64,000 nucleotides of DNA. Source: Wenjunlia tyrosinilytica (GTDB taxonomy: Bacteria > Actinomycetota > Actinomycetes > Streptomycetales > Streptomycetaceae). Numbering within the stretch: position 1 is the first letter of the stretch; each line of letters starts with the position of its first letter. Below the pieces are notes generated by a model. It did not search any database and had not been told where the DNA came from. It saw only the letters and a list, made by a program, of their open reading frames with translations. The translations under genes and the position numbers were made by a program. Positions 27,262-36,263 of this stretch are shown piece after piece. Where the stretch lies: positions 94,525 through 158,524 of the forward strand of contig NZ_BMMS01000022.1 of assembly GCF_014646055.1 (NCBI RefSeq), written 5' to 3'.

Positions 27262-28011
27262 TCAGGCGGGGAAGTCGGCCGCGATGACGTCCTTCAGCGA
27301 CTGCGGGCAGCTGAGGAAGTCCAGATGCTTGCCCTCCAGATGCTCGAAGCGGACCGGCGCGCACTCCTCCCATCCGGGCGGCACCGTGGCGGCGGGCACC
27401 ACGTCGTCGTCCGACCACGACACCACCGTCACCGGGCAGGGCAGCCGCCGGCCGGCGTCGTAGCGGTAGGGGCGCTGCACCACCAGGTCCTCCTTGAGCA
27501 CCCGGGCGGCTATCTCCGCCAGTTCGGGGGGTGGCTCGCCCTGCCCGGTGAGCAGGTACCGCTGCCGCACCTCGTGCACCAGATCGGCCGTGTCGAGGTC
27601 CACGAAGTTCAGCTCGCCGTAGAGCCCGCGGTGCGGCGCGCCCCAACTGGACGCGAACAGCCGCCGCGGCAACGGCAGTCCCCGGTCCTCCAGCGTCAGG
27701 ATCGTCTCCAGGGCGAACGGCACCGCCCCGCAGTGCCCCGCGAACGCGAACGGCCGCTCCAGCAGTGGGGTGAGGAAGTCGACCAGGTCACGGGCGAAGG
27801 CCCCGTGGTCCGGATGCCCAGGTTCGCGGAAGCGGTTCTCCCGGCCCGGCGGTTGCAGCGCGCACACCGCGGTCCCGCCCGCCAGGGTCGGCGGCCAGTC
27901 CCGGTAGGACGACGCCCCGACTCCCGCGTAGGGGAAGCAGAACAGCAGCGAAGTGCTGTCCTGAGGCGGTTTTCTGAGCAGCCATTTTCCGGTCTGCGGA
28001 GTTGTTCTCAT
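27262..28011 (-). CDS. Type II thioesterase with cysteine in place of the catalytic serine
   Basis: A TEII-family alpha/beta hydrolase of about 249 residues that typically strips wrong or finished groups from carrier domains. The start region (LLFCFPYAGVGASSYRDW) and PPGRENRF are standard. The nucleophile elbow reads GHCGA instead of GHSMGA, so Cys (codon TGC) replaces Ser; the catalytic His is in GKHLDF. Cys-type thioesterase domains are known in obafluorin and sulfazecin assembly lines, where they form strained rings. The second TEII in the window (54867) keeps Ser. Start choice between ATG 28011 and GTG 28035 is open, as neither has a strong ribosome site. It is divergent from the P450 operon. 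Confidence 0.85.
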   Translation of the reverse strand: MRTTPQTGKWLLRKPPQDSTSLLFCFPYAGVGASSYRDWPPTLAGGTAVCALQPPGRENRFREPGHPDHGAFARDLVDFLTPLLERPFAFAGHCGAVPFALETILTLEDRGLPLPRRLFASSWGAPHRGLYGELNFVDLDTADLVHEVRQRYLLTGQGEPPPELAEIAARVLKEDLVVQRPYRYDAGRRLPCPVTVVSWSDDDVVPAATVPPGWEECAPVRFEHLEGKHLDFLSCPQSLKDVIAADFPA

Positions 28012-28063
28012 CCGTTTCACGGTAGTCGGCCGCACCGGCCCGGCAAGTGTTCACGCAGCTTCC

Positions 28064-28092
28064 GGAAAGACCTCGGAAAGACCCTTGAAAGA
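28064..28092 (+). promoter_or_regulatory. Three heptamer repeats with 11-bp period (SARP-like box)
   Basis: GGAAAGA (28064-28070), GGAAAGA (28075-28081) and TGAAAGA (28086-28092) are separated by 4-base spacers. SARP activators are known to bind heptamer direct repeats with exactly this spacing near the -35 region. They point towards the P450/NRPS operon, 139-167 bases before its start codon. The next 138 bases are unusually AT-rich for this genome and must hold the promoter. Confidence 0.5.
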
Positions 28093-28230
28093 TTGCGCGG
28101 CCGAGCCCGCTGCCGATTCCTTTCCGGGCGGCGAAAGAATGTTGCGCCGCTGTTCCGGGGACGAATAAATTCCGAACTGTGCGTCCGCCGCGCGAGGGGG
28201 CGCCAGGACGCAGGACGGGAGACCGCCGCG

Positions 28231-29553
28231 ATGCTGATGACCGCCCCCGGGCCAGGCCAGCGGGTACCGCTGGACACGATCGACCTGTACGACCCGCGCC
28301 GTTTCCAGGAGTACCCGCAGCACGTCGCCTTCGCGACTTTGCGCGAGGAAGCACCGGTGTGGTCCCAGGAGGCGCCCAATGGCGCCCGGTTCTGGTCGGT
28401 GACCCGATACGCCGATGTGGTGCGCGTACTCAAGGACGTACGCCGCTACAGCTCCGAGCACGGAACCATCCTCGCCGTCACGGGCGGGGACAGCGCGGGC
28501 GGACGCACCATCAACCTGATGGACCGCCCCCGCCACACCTGGGTGCGTGTGCCCACCTTCCGCACCATGACCACCAACATCCTCCACCAGCGCGTCGACC
28601 GTGTGCGCGCCCATGTCCGCAGGATCATCGAGCCCTGCTTCGACGGCGGTGAGCACGACTTCGCACAGCTGATGTTCGATCTGCCGATGGCCGCGGTCGG
28701 GGAGATCCTGGGCATCCCGGAGCGCTACTGGCCCGACATCCCGCGCTGGACCATGGCCGGAGTCGCCCCGGACGACGAGGAGTTCACCAAGGGCGAGACC
28801 GCCGACACACTGCGGCAGGCGCACCACGACCTGTTCGCGATGTTCAGCGAGCTGATCGAGGCCCGCAGGGCCGAGCCCAAGGACGACCTGGTCTCGATGC
28901 TGGTCCACCTCGACTTCGGCGGGCAGCCGATGGAGGACAGCCAGATCCTGCTCAACTGCTACAGCTTCGTCATGGGCGCGACCACCACCACCCCGCACAC
29001 CGCCTCGCACATGATGCTCGCGCTGATGGAGCGCCCCGATGTCTGGCAGGCGCTGCGCGACGCGCCGAACCGGGTCGGGGCCGCGATCCAGGAGTCCCTG
29101 CGCTGGTCCACCCCCACCAACCACCTCATGCGGCGCACCACCACCGATGTGGAGATCGCGGGCACCCGCATCGGGGCCGGAGAGCTCGTCGTCGCCTGGG
29201 TGGCCTCCGCCAACCGTGACGAGAAGGTCTTCCACGACCCGTACTCGTTCACTCTCGGCCGCTCGCCGAACCCCCACATCGCCTTCGGCACCGGCCCCCA
29301 CTACTGCGTGGGCGGTCCGGCCGCACGCGTCGCGCTCACCGTCCTGCTCGAGGAACTGCTCGCCCGCTTCGACCGGTTCGAGCCCGCGGGCGACGCGGTG
29401 CACCTGCGGTCGAACTTCATCAACGGTCTGACCCGGCTGCCCGTCACGGCGCTACCGGCCTCCGGCCGCGGCCCGGCCGCCGCGGTGGGTGGGGCGGTGG
29501 GCGGCGCGGCGGCCGTGACGGCGGCCGTGGCCGCGAAGGAGGGGACCCGGTGA
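28231..29553 (+). CDS. Cytochrome P450, carrier-bound amino acid hydroxylase type
   Basis: A P450 of 440 residues with the heme loop FGTGPHYCVGG, ExxR in QESLRW and an I-helix with a Thr run (MGATTTT). It is a clear paralogue of the P450 at 49743: both share TILA..GGDSAGG, LNCYSF and WVASANRDE. This type (NovI, NikQ, TioI) beta-hydroxylates amino acids held on NRPS carrier domains. About 30 extra Ala/Gly-rich residues trail the fold. The ATG has GGGAGA upstream. It opens an operon and overlaps the C-T-C gene by GTGA. Its likely substrate is an amino acid on one of the cluster's T domains. Confidence 0.92.
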   Translation: MLMTAPGPGQRVPLDTIDLYDPRRFQEYPQHVAFATLREEAPVWSQEAPNGARFWSVTRYADVVRVLKDVRRYSSEHGTILAVTGGDSAGGRTINLMDRPRHTWVRVPTFRTMTTNILHQRVDRVRAHVRRIIEPCFDGGEHDFAQLMFDLPMAAVGEILGIPERYWPDIPRWTMAGVAPDDEEFTKGETADTLRQAHHDLFAMFSELIEARRAEPKDDLVSMLVHLDFGGQPMEDSQILLNCYSFVMGATTTTPHTASHMMLALMERPDVWQALRDAPNRVGAAIQESLRWSTPTNHLMRRTTTDVEIAGTRIGAGELVVAWVASANRDEKVFHDPYSFTLGRSPNPHIAFGTGPHYCVGGPAARVALTVLLEELLARFDRFEPAGDAVHLRSNFINGLTRLPVTALPASGRGPAAAVGGAVGGAAAVTAAVAAKEGTR

Positions 29554-32500
29554 CGAATGTGCCCCCGGCCGACCTGCTGCCGGCCGCGCCCGTGCAGGAG
29601 CAGATGTGGCTGGTCGACAAGCTCGACCCCGAGGCCGCCGTCTACAACGAGCACCTGGTCTTCCGCCTCACCGGCCCGCTGTCGGTCCCCGCGCTGGAAG
29701 CCGGATTCACCCTGCTGGTGAGCCGTCACACCGCGCTGCGCACCATCCTGCCGGTGCACCGGGGCGGCCTGCGCCAGTGCCTGGTCGACCCCTGGACCGT
29801 GCGGCTGGACGCCCCGCCCGACTTCTCCGGGCGCCTCGACGAGGCGGTCGAGTGGGCCCGCGCGCTCATCGAGGAGCCCTACAGCTCGACCGTCACCCCG
29901 CCGGTGCGCTTCGCCCTCGCCCGCCTGGGGCAGGACGACCATCTGCTCGTCCTCGGCTTCCACCACGCCGTCATGGACGCGGGCGCGGCCGCGCAACTCC
30001 TGGAGGAGCTCGCCGTCGCCATGCCCGCGATCCTGGAGGGCCGCGAGCCTCAACTGCCGCCCGTGACCGCCGACTACCTGGACTTCACCCGCTGGCACGG
30101 CAAGCTCCTGGACTCCGGTGAGCTGGACGGCGAACGGCACGCCTGGGTCGAGGAGCTGTCCGGCGCCCCGCACACCCTGCCGATACCCGAGGACCGGCCG
30201 CGCCCGGCCACCAAGGGCAGCAGGGGGAGCCTGGCCGTCCTGCCCTTCCCCGCCGGGATCGTGCCGCGGCTGCGCCGGTTCTCCGCGCGGCACCGGGTCA
30301 CCCCGTTCCACACCCTGCTCGCCGCGGTCACCGCCGTGCTCCACCGGCACACCCGCGCCGACGACATGGTGGTGGGCATCTGCGGCGACGGGCGGCCGCA
30401 GGAGTACCGCGAGGTCGTCGGGCCGTTCTCCTGCATGATCCCGGTGCGGATGCGCGCCCCCGGCGACCTGCGCTTCGCCGATCTGCTGGCCGCGGCCAGG
30501 GATGTGACGCTCACCGCGTACGAGCGCCAGTTCATCCCCTTCCGCCAGGTGGTCAACGAGACGCTGGAGCGCCGTGACCCCAGCCGCAATCCGCTGGTGC
30601 AGGTGGTCTTCAACGCGCCTCCGCTGCACTTCCGCGAGGACACCCTGCCGGGGCTGGAGATGCGGACCGTGCATGTGCCGCGCGGGCGCTCCCGCTTCGA
30701 CCTGCTGTTCAACCTCGAATGGCACGGCGACGACATCGTGGCGGCCGTCGAGTACGACAGCGAGATCTTCGAGGCCGGCACCGTACGGCGGTTCGTCGAC
30801 CACTTCGTGTCCGCGATGGAGGCGGGCATGGCGGACCCCTCGGTGACTCTGGACGACATACGACTGACCGGCCGGGCGGACACCGGGCCGCCCCGCGTCA
30901 CCGTGGAGGCGGCGGCCGCGGACGCCGCCCACCGGGTGCTGTCCACCCCGGCGGGCCCGGTCGTCCTGCGTGCCGACGACGGCGCGGGCGAGGACGGCGA
31001 GCGCGGCGAGGTGGTGTCCGTTCCCGCCCCGCCCGCGATCCGCGAGCCCAACGGAGCGGCGGCGCCACGCGGCCTGGAGGGCACCCTGTTCACCGGCCCG
31101 CACGAGGTGGCGCTGCCCGAGGGCGACGGCGCACTGCGGGTGCGGCTGATGGAGGACGGGCGCCTGCTGTGGCGGGTCCTGAACGAGCCCCAGGCGCGCG
31201 CGGGCGGTGCCGGGGCGTCGCGCAGCCCCGCGCTGGAGCGGCGGATCGTGGAGCTGTGCCGGGAACTGCTGGAGGACGACACCATCGTCGCCGAGGACGA
31301 CTTCTTCGCCGTGGGCGGGCACTCGATGGTCGCGGCGCGGCTGGTGCAGACGCTCTCGGAGGAGTTCGAGGCCGAGATCCCGTTGCTCTTCGTCTTCGAG
31401 AACCCCGAACTGCACGAACTGAGCACGGCCATTGCCGGCCGCCACCCGGACGTCGCGGCAGCGCTGGAGGAGTTGGAGCGGCTCACCCCCGAGGAGCTGG
31501 CCGCGCTCGCCGAGGAGGAGCGGGAGCCCGAAGGCGCGGACGAGGACCCGGCGGCGCGGGACTCCTCGGCCGTGGACGGCCTCGGCGCCGCCGAGGAGCC
31601 GTTCTGGCTGATGGAGCAGTTCGCCCCGGGCAGCGCCGTCAACACCCTCACCCTCTCCTTCAGGATCGACGGACCGGTGGACCTGCCCTCGCTGGAATGG
31701 GCGCTCAACCAGGCCGTCGCCCGCCAGGAGATCCTGCGCACGACCTACCACCTCGGACCGGACCACACCCCGCACCGCGAGGTCCACGACGCCCACACCG
31801 TCACCGTCGAGGTGGCCGACCTGCGCGGTCTGGACCCCTCCGAGCGCACCGCCGCCCTGGAGCACCTGACCGCCGTACAGGCCGAGACCGGCTACGACGT
31901 CTCGGTGCTTCCGCTGATCAGAACGACCGTGGTCCGCCTCGCCGACGAGGAACAGCAGCTGCTGCTGTCCTGCCACCACCTGGTCATGGACTACTGGGCC
32001 GTCACCCGCGTGCTCTTCCCCGAGATCAGCGCCTTCTACCGGGTGCGCAGCACGGGGCAGGGGCAACCGCCGGACAAGGAGCCGGTGTCCTTCCGCGACG
32101 TGATGGCGGCGGAGCGGCGCTGGAGGGCGACCCCGGCCGCCGAGGCCCAGGAACGGTACTGGCGGCGCAGGCTCACGGGCCTGACCGAACTGACCCTGCC
32201 CACCGACTTCCCCCGCCCCGCGGCGCCCTCCTTCGACGGAGCCGCCGTCCACCGGCTGGCCCCCGAGGCGGTGCGGGACGCCGTGCACCGCTTCGCCGCA
32301 GAGCGGCGGGTCACCCCGTTCATCGTCGTGGCCACGGCCCTGTCCGCCGTGCTGCACCAGTGGTCGGGGCACGAGGACGTCCAACTGCTGACGCCGTGCG
32401 AGAACCGCCTGGACCTGGCGGCCGCGGACGTCATGGGCGCCATGGTCAATCTGCTCGTCCTGCGGCTGGACCTCGGCGAGGGCCGGGTGCGGACCTGGGC

Positions 32501-32897
32501 CGATCTGCTCGGCCAGGCCAGGGACGTCGTCGCCGGCGCCTACGCCAACCAGTCCTATCCGGCGGGCGAGGCGCTGCGGGCCGCGGGCCTGGACGCGCTG
32601 ATCGCGAGCGGCCGCGGCTCGTACGTCACCCTCAACGTGTTCCAGGCCGACTCCGGGTTCACGCTCGAGGGATGCCGTGTCCACCAGGGGCGCATCGTCG
32701 CCGACCCGTCGGCGAGCACCGACCTGGAGGTGTCCACCCTCATCGTGGAGGACGGGCTGCTGTTCGATGTGAAGTACCGCACCGCGCTGTGGGAGCGGAG
32801 CACCGTCGAACGGTTCGCCGCCGCCTGCGAATCGGCCGTCACCGCCCTGATCACCGATCCCGACGCCGAGCTGCCCCGGGTGCGAGGGCTGCTCTGA
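29550..32897 (+). CDS. NRPS protein C-T-C
   Basis: A protein of 1115 residues with no A domain. The first C domain (about 10-440) has FHHAVMDA; the second (about 685-1110) has CHHLVMDY. Both keep the two His and the Asp, and replace the final Gly. Between them, after a variable linker, is one T domain (about 560-635, VGGHSMVAARLV) followed by an acidic linker. The T domain must be loaded in trans. Two condensation sites around one carrier suggest it joins two partners delivered by separate proteins. GTG at 29550 overlaps the P450 stop; the kinase gene follows after one base. Confidence 0.92.
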   Translation: MTNVPPADLLPAAPVQEQMWLVDKLDPEAAVYNEHLVFRLTGPLSVPALEAGFTLLVSRHTALRTILPVHRGGLRQCLVDPWTVRLDAPPDFSGRLDEAVEWARALIEEPYSSTVTPPVRFALARLGQDDHLLVLGFHHAVMDAGAAAQLLEELAVAMPAILEGREPQLPPVTADYLDFTRWHGKLLDSGELDGERHAWVEELSGAPHTLPIPEDRPRPATKGSRGSLAVLPFPAGIVPRLRRFSARHRVTPFHTLLAAVTAVLHRHTRADDMVVGICGDGRPQEYREVVGPFSCMIPVRMRAPGDLRFADLLAAARDVTLTAYERQFIPFRQVVNETLERRDPSRNPLVQVVFNAPPLHFREDTLPGLEMRTVHVPRGRSRFDLLFNLEWHGDDIVAAVEYDSEIFEAGTVRRFVDHFVSAMEAGMADPSVTLDDIRLTGRADTGPPRVTVEAAAADAAHRVLSTPAGPVVLRADDGAGEDGERGEVVSVPAPPAIREPNGAAAPRGLEGTLFTGPHEVALPEGDGALRVRLMEDGRLLWRVLNEPQARAGGAGASRSPALERRIVELCRELLEDDTIVAEDDFFAVGGHSMVAARLVQTLSEEFEAEIPLLFVFENPELHELSTAIAGRHPDVAAALEELERLTPEELAALAEEEREPEGADEDPAARDSSAVDGLGAAEEPFWLMEQFAPGSAVNTLTLSFRIDGPVDLPSLEWALNQAVARQEILRTTYHLGPDHTPHREVHDAHTVTVEVADLRGLDPSERTAALEHLTAVQAETGYDVSVLPLIRTTVVRLADEEQQLLLSCHHLVMDYWAVTRVLFPEISAFYRVRSTGQGQPPDKEPVSFRDVMAAERRWRATPAAEAQERYWRRRLTGLTELTLPTDFPRPAAPSFDGAAVHRLAPEAVRDAVHRFAAERRVTPFIVVATALSAVLHQWSGHEDVQLLTPCENRLDLAAADVMGAMVNLLVLRLDLGEGRVRTWADLLGQARDVVAGAYANQSYPAGEALRAAGLDALIASGRGSYVTLNVFQADSGFTLEGCRVHQGRIVADPSASTDLEVSTLIVEDGLLFDVKYRTALWERSTVERFAAACESAVTALITDPDAELPRVRGLL

Positions 32898-32898
32898 C

Positions 32899-33906
32899 AT
32901 GGCGATGCCCGTCGGCTCCGGCGCCCCGGAGCAGCACTCCCGGCCGCATCCGGCGGCCGTCGGCGCCGTGGCCGTCCCCGCCCTGGAAACCGCCATCGCG
33001 CACCACGGCGAGCTGTTGCAGGGCGTCTTCGACCGGGGCGACGGGGAGCTGACCCACGCCGTGGTCTCCCTGCCCTACCCGTCGCTGCGCGCCTCGGCGG
33101 TGTTCGTGCCGAACGGCACACCGCGGGTGCGGGTCAGCCCGGCGTGGAAGGTCAAGGCAGGACGTGCGGCCGAGGAGACGCTGCACAGGCTGCGCGTCGG
33201 CGGGGGCGGCCTGCTGTCCGTACACAGCGCCATCCCCACCGAACGCGGCTTGGGCTCCTCCACCGCCGACGTGGTCAGCACCATCCGCGCCGTCGCCAGC
33301 GCCCACGGCCGCCGCCTGCCCGCCGAGGAGGTGGCCAGGATCGCCGTGCTGGCCGAAGGCGCCGCCGACGGCATCATGTTCGGCCACCGGGCCGTGCTCT
33401 ACGCCAACCGGGACGGCACCGTCCTGGAGGACCTGGGCGGTCCGCTGCCCTCGCTGGAGGTGCTGGGCCTGGACGCGGGCGGACCCGGCGTCGACACCCT
33501 GGAACTGCCCGCTTTCGACTACTCCCCGGACCAGATCGAGTCCCTGCGGGTGCTGCGTGCGACCATGCGCCGCGCGGTGGCGGGCGGCGACTGCGCCCTG
33601 CTGGCCGAGGTCGCCACCGCCAGTGCCCGGATCAACCAGCGGTTCCTGCCCCAGGAGGGGCTGCCGCTCGTCGAGGCCGTGTGCCGGGACAGCGGAGGCG
33701 TCGGCGTCCAGGCCGCGCACAGCGGCCGGGTGCTCGCCGTGCTGTTCGACCCCGCCGCCCCCGGCCTGGAGAGCCGGATCGACCATGCCCGTGCCCGGCT
33801 GGCACGCAATGGAGTGGACCGAACCTGGCGGTTCCGGCTGGAGTCCCCGAACCCCCGGGGAACGACCGCGCCGCTGTGCCAAGAATGCTGCGAGGAGCCG
33901 CTGTGA
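32899..33906 (+). CDS. GHMP kinase, PduX-like (L-threonine kinase type)
   Basis: A GHMP-superfamily small-molecule kinase of 335 residues. The N-terminal HHGELLQG motif and the glycine-rich ATP loop IPTERGLGSSTAD are those of PduX-type L-threonine kinases. The C-terminal segment (VGVQAAHSGRVLAVLF) is the third GHMP motif. In a peptide cluster with a CysK-like enzyme and an argininosuccinate-lyase-like enzyme, the likely role is making O-phospho-threonine (or O-phospho-serine) as an activated precursor for beta-substitution. ATG 32905 is an alternative start. A Cys pair near the C-terminus (LCQECCEE) is odd. Its stop overlaps the start of the small downstream gene (GTGA). Confidence 0.85.
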   Translation: MAMPVGSGAPEQHSRPHPAAVGAVAVPALETAIAHHGELLQGVFDRGDGELTHAVVSLPYPSLRASAVFVPNGTPRVRVSPAWKVKAGRAAEETLHRLRVGGGGLLSVHSAIPTERGLGSSTADVVSTIRAVASAHGRRLPAEEVARIAVLAEGAADGIMFGHRAVLYANRDGTVLEDLGGPLPSLEVLGLDAGGPGVDTLELPAFDYSPDQIESLRVLRATMRRAVAGGDCALLAEVATASARINQRFLPQEGLPLVEAVCRDSGGVGVQAAHSGRVLAVLFDPAAPGLESRIDHARARLARNGVDRTWRFRLESPNPRGTTAPLCQECCEEPL

Positions 33907-34085
33907 GAACGCTGTTCCCTTCCCTGTTCACCCAGGACGACCTGGCCGTGCCGGCTCCGCGACCCGCCGAGCCCGCTCCCATCGGCTCGCCCGGCGCGGT
34001 CCCCGCCGCCGGTCCCGGCTCCGTCGCGGCGCCCGGTGACGACTGGGACGACGAGGGCACCTCACCGCTGTGGGTGTGGCGATGA
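33903..34085 (+). CDS. Small translationally coupled protein, 60 residues, Trp-rich acidic C-terminus
   Basis: The start (GTG at 33903) overlaps the kinase stop as GTGA, and the stop (TGA at 34083-34085) overlaps the reductase start as ATGA. This double coupling, plus GC-rich third positions, makes it a real gene. The protein begins VRTLFPSLFTQDDL, has a Pro/Ala/Gly-rich middle and ends DDWDDEGTSPLWVWR. I recognise no family. It could be a docking or adaptor peptide for the free-standing reductase and NRPS parts, or a ribosomal precursor peptide with an aromatic core such as those cyclised by P450s. Nothing in the sequence decides between these. Confidence 0.72.
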   Translation: MRTLFPSLFTQDDLAVPAPRPAEPAPIGSPGAVPAAGPGSVAAPGDDWDDEGTSPLWVWR

Positions 34086-35260
34086 GCGTCCCCGCGGAGG
34101 ACCTGGTCCTGCCCGCCGACGTGCGCCCGCTCGACGGAGCCGCCGACGTCGACGCCCCCGCCCTGGTCACCGGAGCCTCCGGCTTCCTCGGCGCCGCCGT
34201 CGCCGCCGATCTGCTCGAACACACCGACGAGGACGTGTACTGCCTGGTGCGTCCCGCGGGCGGCACCGCGCAGGAACGCGTGGAGGGAGCGCTGCGCTAC
34301 TACGACCTGTGGCGCGAGGAGTGGGCCGGACGGGTCATCGGCGTGGCCGGCGACCTCGCCCGCCCCCGCTGCGGACTCGACGACGCCGACCACCGCACGC
34401 TCGCCACCCGGACCGGCGCCATCTACCACTGCGGCGCCGGGGTCAATGTCAGCTTCCCCTACGACGCCCTGCGCGGCGCCAATGTCTCGGGGACCGTCGA
34501 GATCCTCCGCCTGGCGAGCACCGCCCGCCCCAAGCGGCTGGCCCATGTCTCCACCGTCTCGGTGCTCTACGGCAGGGGCGGGACCGACCGGGTGGAGGAC
34601 TTCACCGAACTGGGCCCGGCCGGCGCCCTCGGCGGCTACGCGCTCAGCAAATGGGCCGCCGAAGCACTGGTGGCCCAGGCCCGCGATCGGGGCTTCGACG
34701 CCCTCGTCCTGCGCTCCGGCACCCTGGCCGGGCACGCCCGCACCGGGGTGTCCAACCCCAATGACTACGCCTGGCTGTTCCTGCGCACCTGCGCCGCCAT
34801 GGGCGCCGCCCCGCTGGCCGACTCGCCGCTGCAGTGGGCCCCCGTGGACTACGCCGCCCGCGCCGTCACCGAACTGACGCGCCGCAAGAACGGCGGCCCC
34901 GAGCCCGCCGCCTACCACCTGATCGCCCCCGAGCGCACCAGGTACACCACGCTCTTCTCCTGGATGCGCAGGTTCGGGTACACCCTGCGCACCGCCGACT
35001 TCGCCCTGTGGCGCAAGCGCGTGCTGGACGCGGCGGTGGAGTCCTCCCACGACGGCGTGCGCCAGATCGCCGCCACCTTGCCGGAGGCCGACCGCGACGG
35101 CGGCACGGTCCCTCCCGACGTGGCCTCCGACCGCACCGACGCGGTCCTGGCGGCGGCCGGGATCGTCTGCCCGCCCCTGGACGAGGCACTGGCCCGCACC
35201 TATTTCGCCGCAGGCGTGCGCCGCGCGGAGCTGCGCCCGCCGGACCGGCCCGAGGCTTGA
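34082..35260 (+). CDS. Free-standing thioester reductase (R domain)
   Basis: A protein of about 392 residues of the NAD(P)H-dependent thioester reductase family, normally the last domain of NRPS lines. It has the Rossmann start VTGASGFLGAA and the catalytic triad residues in HVSTVSV and GGYALSK (YxxxK), then the extended substrate lobe. It reduces a carrier-bound thioester to an aldehyde (or, by two rounds, an alcohol), releasing the peptide. ATG 34082 fits the ATGA overlap with the small gene; an upstream GTG at 34070 is less likely. No other release domain is fused to any NRPS here, so this is the best candidate for chain release. Confidence 0.88.
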   Translation: MSVPAEDLVLPADVRPLDGAADVDAPALVTGASGFLGAAVAADLLEHTDEDVYCLVRPAGGTAQERVEGALRYYDLWREEWAGRVIGVAGDLARPRCGLDDADHRTLATRTGAIYHCGAGVNVSFPYDALRGANVSGTVEILRLASTARPKRLAHVSTVSVLYGRGGTDRVEDFTELGPAGALGGYALSKWAAEALVAQARDRGFDALVLRSGTLAGHARTGVSNPNDYAWLFLRTCAAMGAAPLADSPLQWAPVDYAARAVTELTRRKNGGPEPAAYHLIAPERTRYTTLFSWMRRFGYTLRTADFALWRKRVLDAAVESSHDGVRQIAATLPEADRDGGTVPPDVASDRTDAVLAAAGIVCPPLDEALARTYFAAGVRRAELRPPDRPEA

Positions 35261-35277
35261 GCGTCAAGGAGACCACC

Positions 35278-36012
35278 ATGTCCGAAACGAGCGTCAACGC
35301 CTACAACGCCGTCGCCGACGTCTACGACGAGTGGACCGGAAGCCTGCCCGACACCCCGGCCACCGTCGACTTCCTGGCCAAGCACGCCGGTGGCGGCGCC
35401 GTCCTCGAACTCGGCGTCGGCACCGGCCGGGTCGCCCTTCCGCTCGCCGCCCGCGGTATCGACGTCGCCGGGGTCGAGGGCGCCGAGGGCATGATCGCCA
35501 AGCTGCGGCTGAGGCCCGGCGGGGCGTCGTTCCCCGTGGTGTGCGGCAATATGGCCGACGTGCCCGTGGACGGCACCTTCTCGATGATCTACGCCGTCTT
35601 CAACACCTTCCTGTGCCTGCTCTCCCAGGAGGAGCAGGTCCGGTGCCTGCGCAACGTGGTGGACCACCTGGAGCCGGACGGAACGGTCGTGCTGGAGATG
35701 TACGTGCCCGACGTGCGCCGCACCGACGCGGACGGGCAGCGCCTGGCGACGGGCAGCGTGGAGCGCAACCGCGTCTTCCTCGAGGCGACCATGCACGACT
35801 CGCTGCGCCAGCGCATCCGCACCCAGGTCGTCGTCCTCAGTGAGACCGGTATCCGCCTCTACCCCAGCCAGATCCGCTATGTGTGGCCCAGTGAGCTCGA
35901 TCTGATGGCGCAGCTGGCCGGGCTTCGGCTCGTGGAGCGGCACAGCGGCTGGAACGGCGAGCCGTTCACCGGCCAGAGCACCCGCCATGTCTCGGTCTTC
36001 CGCCGCGCCTGA
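35278..36012 (+). CDS. Class I SAM-dependent methyltransferase
   Basis: A methyltransferase of 244 residues with the SAM motif I VLELGVGTGRVALPLA, then VEGAEGMI and a motif near MIYAVFNTFLCL. Residues around IRYVWPSELDLMAQLAGL form the usual C-terminal cap. It probably methylates the peptide or a precursor; N- or O-methylation cannot be separated by sequence. The ATG at 35278 has AAGGAGAC upstream and follows the reductase by 17 bases. It is the last gene of this operon, followed by a strong terminator hairpin. Confidence 0.88.
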   Translation: MSETSVNAYNAVADVYDEWTGSLPDTPATVDFLAKHAGGGAVLELGVGTGRVALPLAARGIDVAGVEGAEGMIAKLRLRPGGASFPVVCGNMADVPVDGTFSMIYAVFNTFLCLLSQEEQVRCLRNVVDHLEPDGTVVLEMYVPDVRRTDADGQRLATGSVERNRVFLEATMHDSLRQRIRTQVVVLSETGIRLYPSQIRYVWPSELDLMAQLAGLRLVERHSGWNGEPFTGQSTRHVSVFRRA

Positions 36013-36063
36013 CCGCCGACTCCCGACCGGCGGCGCGTGAGCCCGCCCCGTACCTCGACGACC

Positions 36064-36095
36064 AACGGCGGCGGCTTCCAGAAGCCGCCGCCGTT
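36064..36095. terminator. Strong hairpin terminator after the methyltransferase
   Basis: A perfect 15-bp inverted repeat, AACGGCGGCGGCTTC / GAAGCCGCCGCCGTT, with only CA between the arms. It lies 52 bases after the methyltransferase stop, between convergent operons. Confidence 0.85.
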
Positions 36096-36209
36096 CGCCG
36101 CGGGGGGAGTTCGCGGACCAGCCCTGTGCTTTCGAGTGCTGTGCTTTCGATTGCCGCGTCTTCCGGGGCTGTGCCTTCGAAGGCCGCCCTTGCGAAGGCC
36201 GTGCTTGCG

Positions 36210-36234
36210 AAGGCTGAGCCTGGGGCTCAGCCTT
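36210..36234 (-). terminator. Second hairpin, facing the minus-strand NRPS gene
   Basis: An 11-bp stem, AAGGCTGAGCC / GGCTCAGCCTT, loop TGG, 30 bases beyond the stop of the minus-strand A-T-C gene. Short imperfect repeats of the GTGCTTTCGA and CTTGCGAAGGC type fill 36120-36210. Confidence 0.65.
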
Positions 36235-36263
36235 CCGGGGCTGTGCCTCCCGGTGGGTGACGG

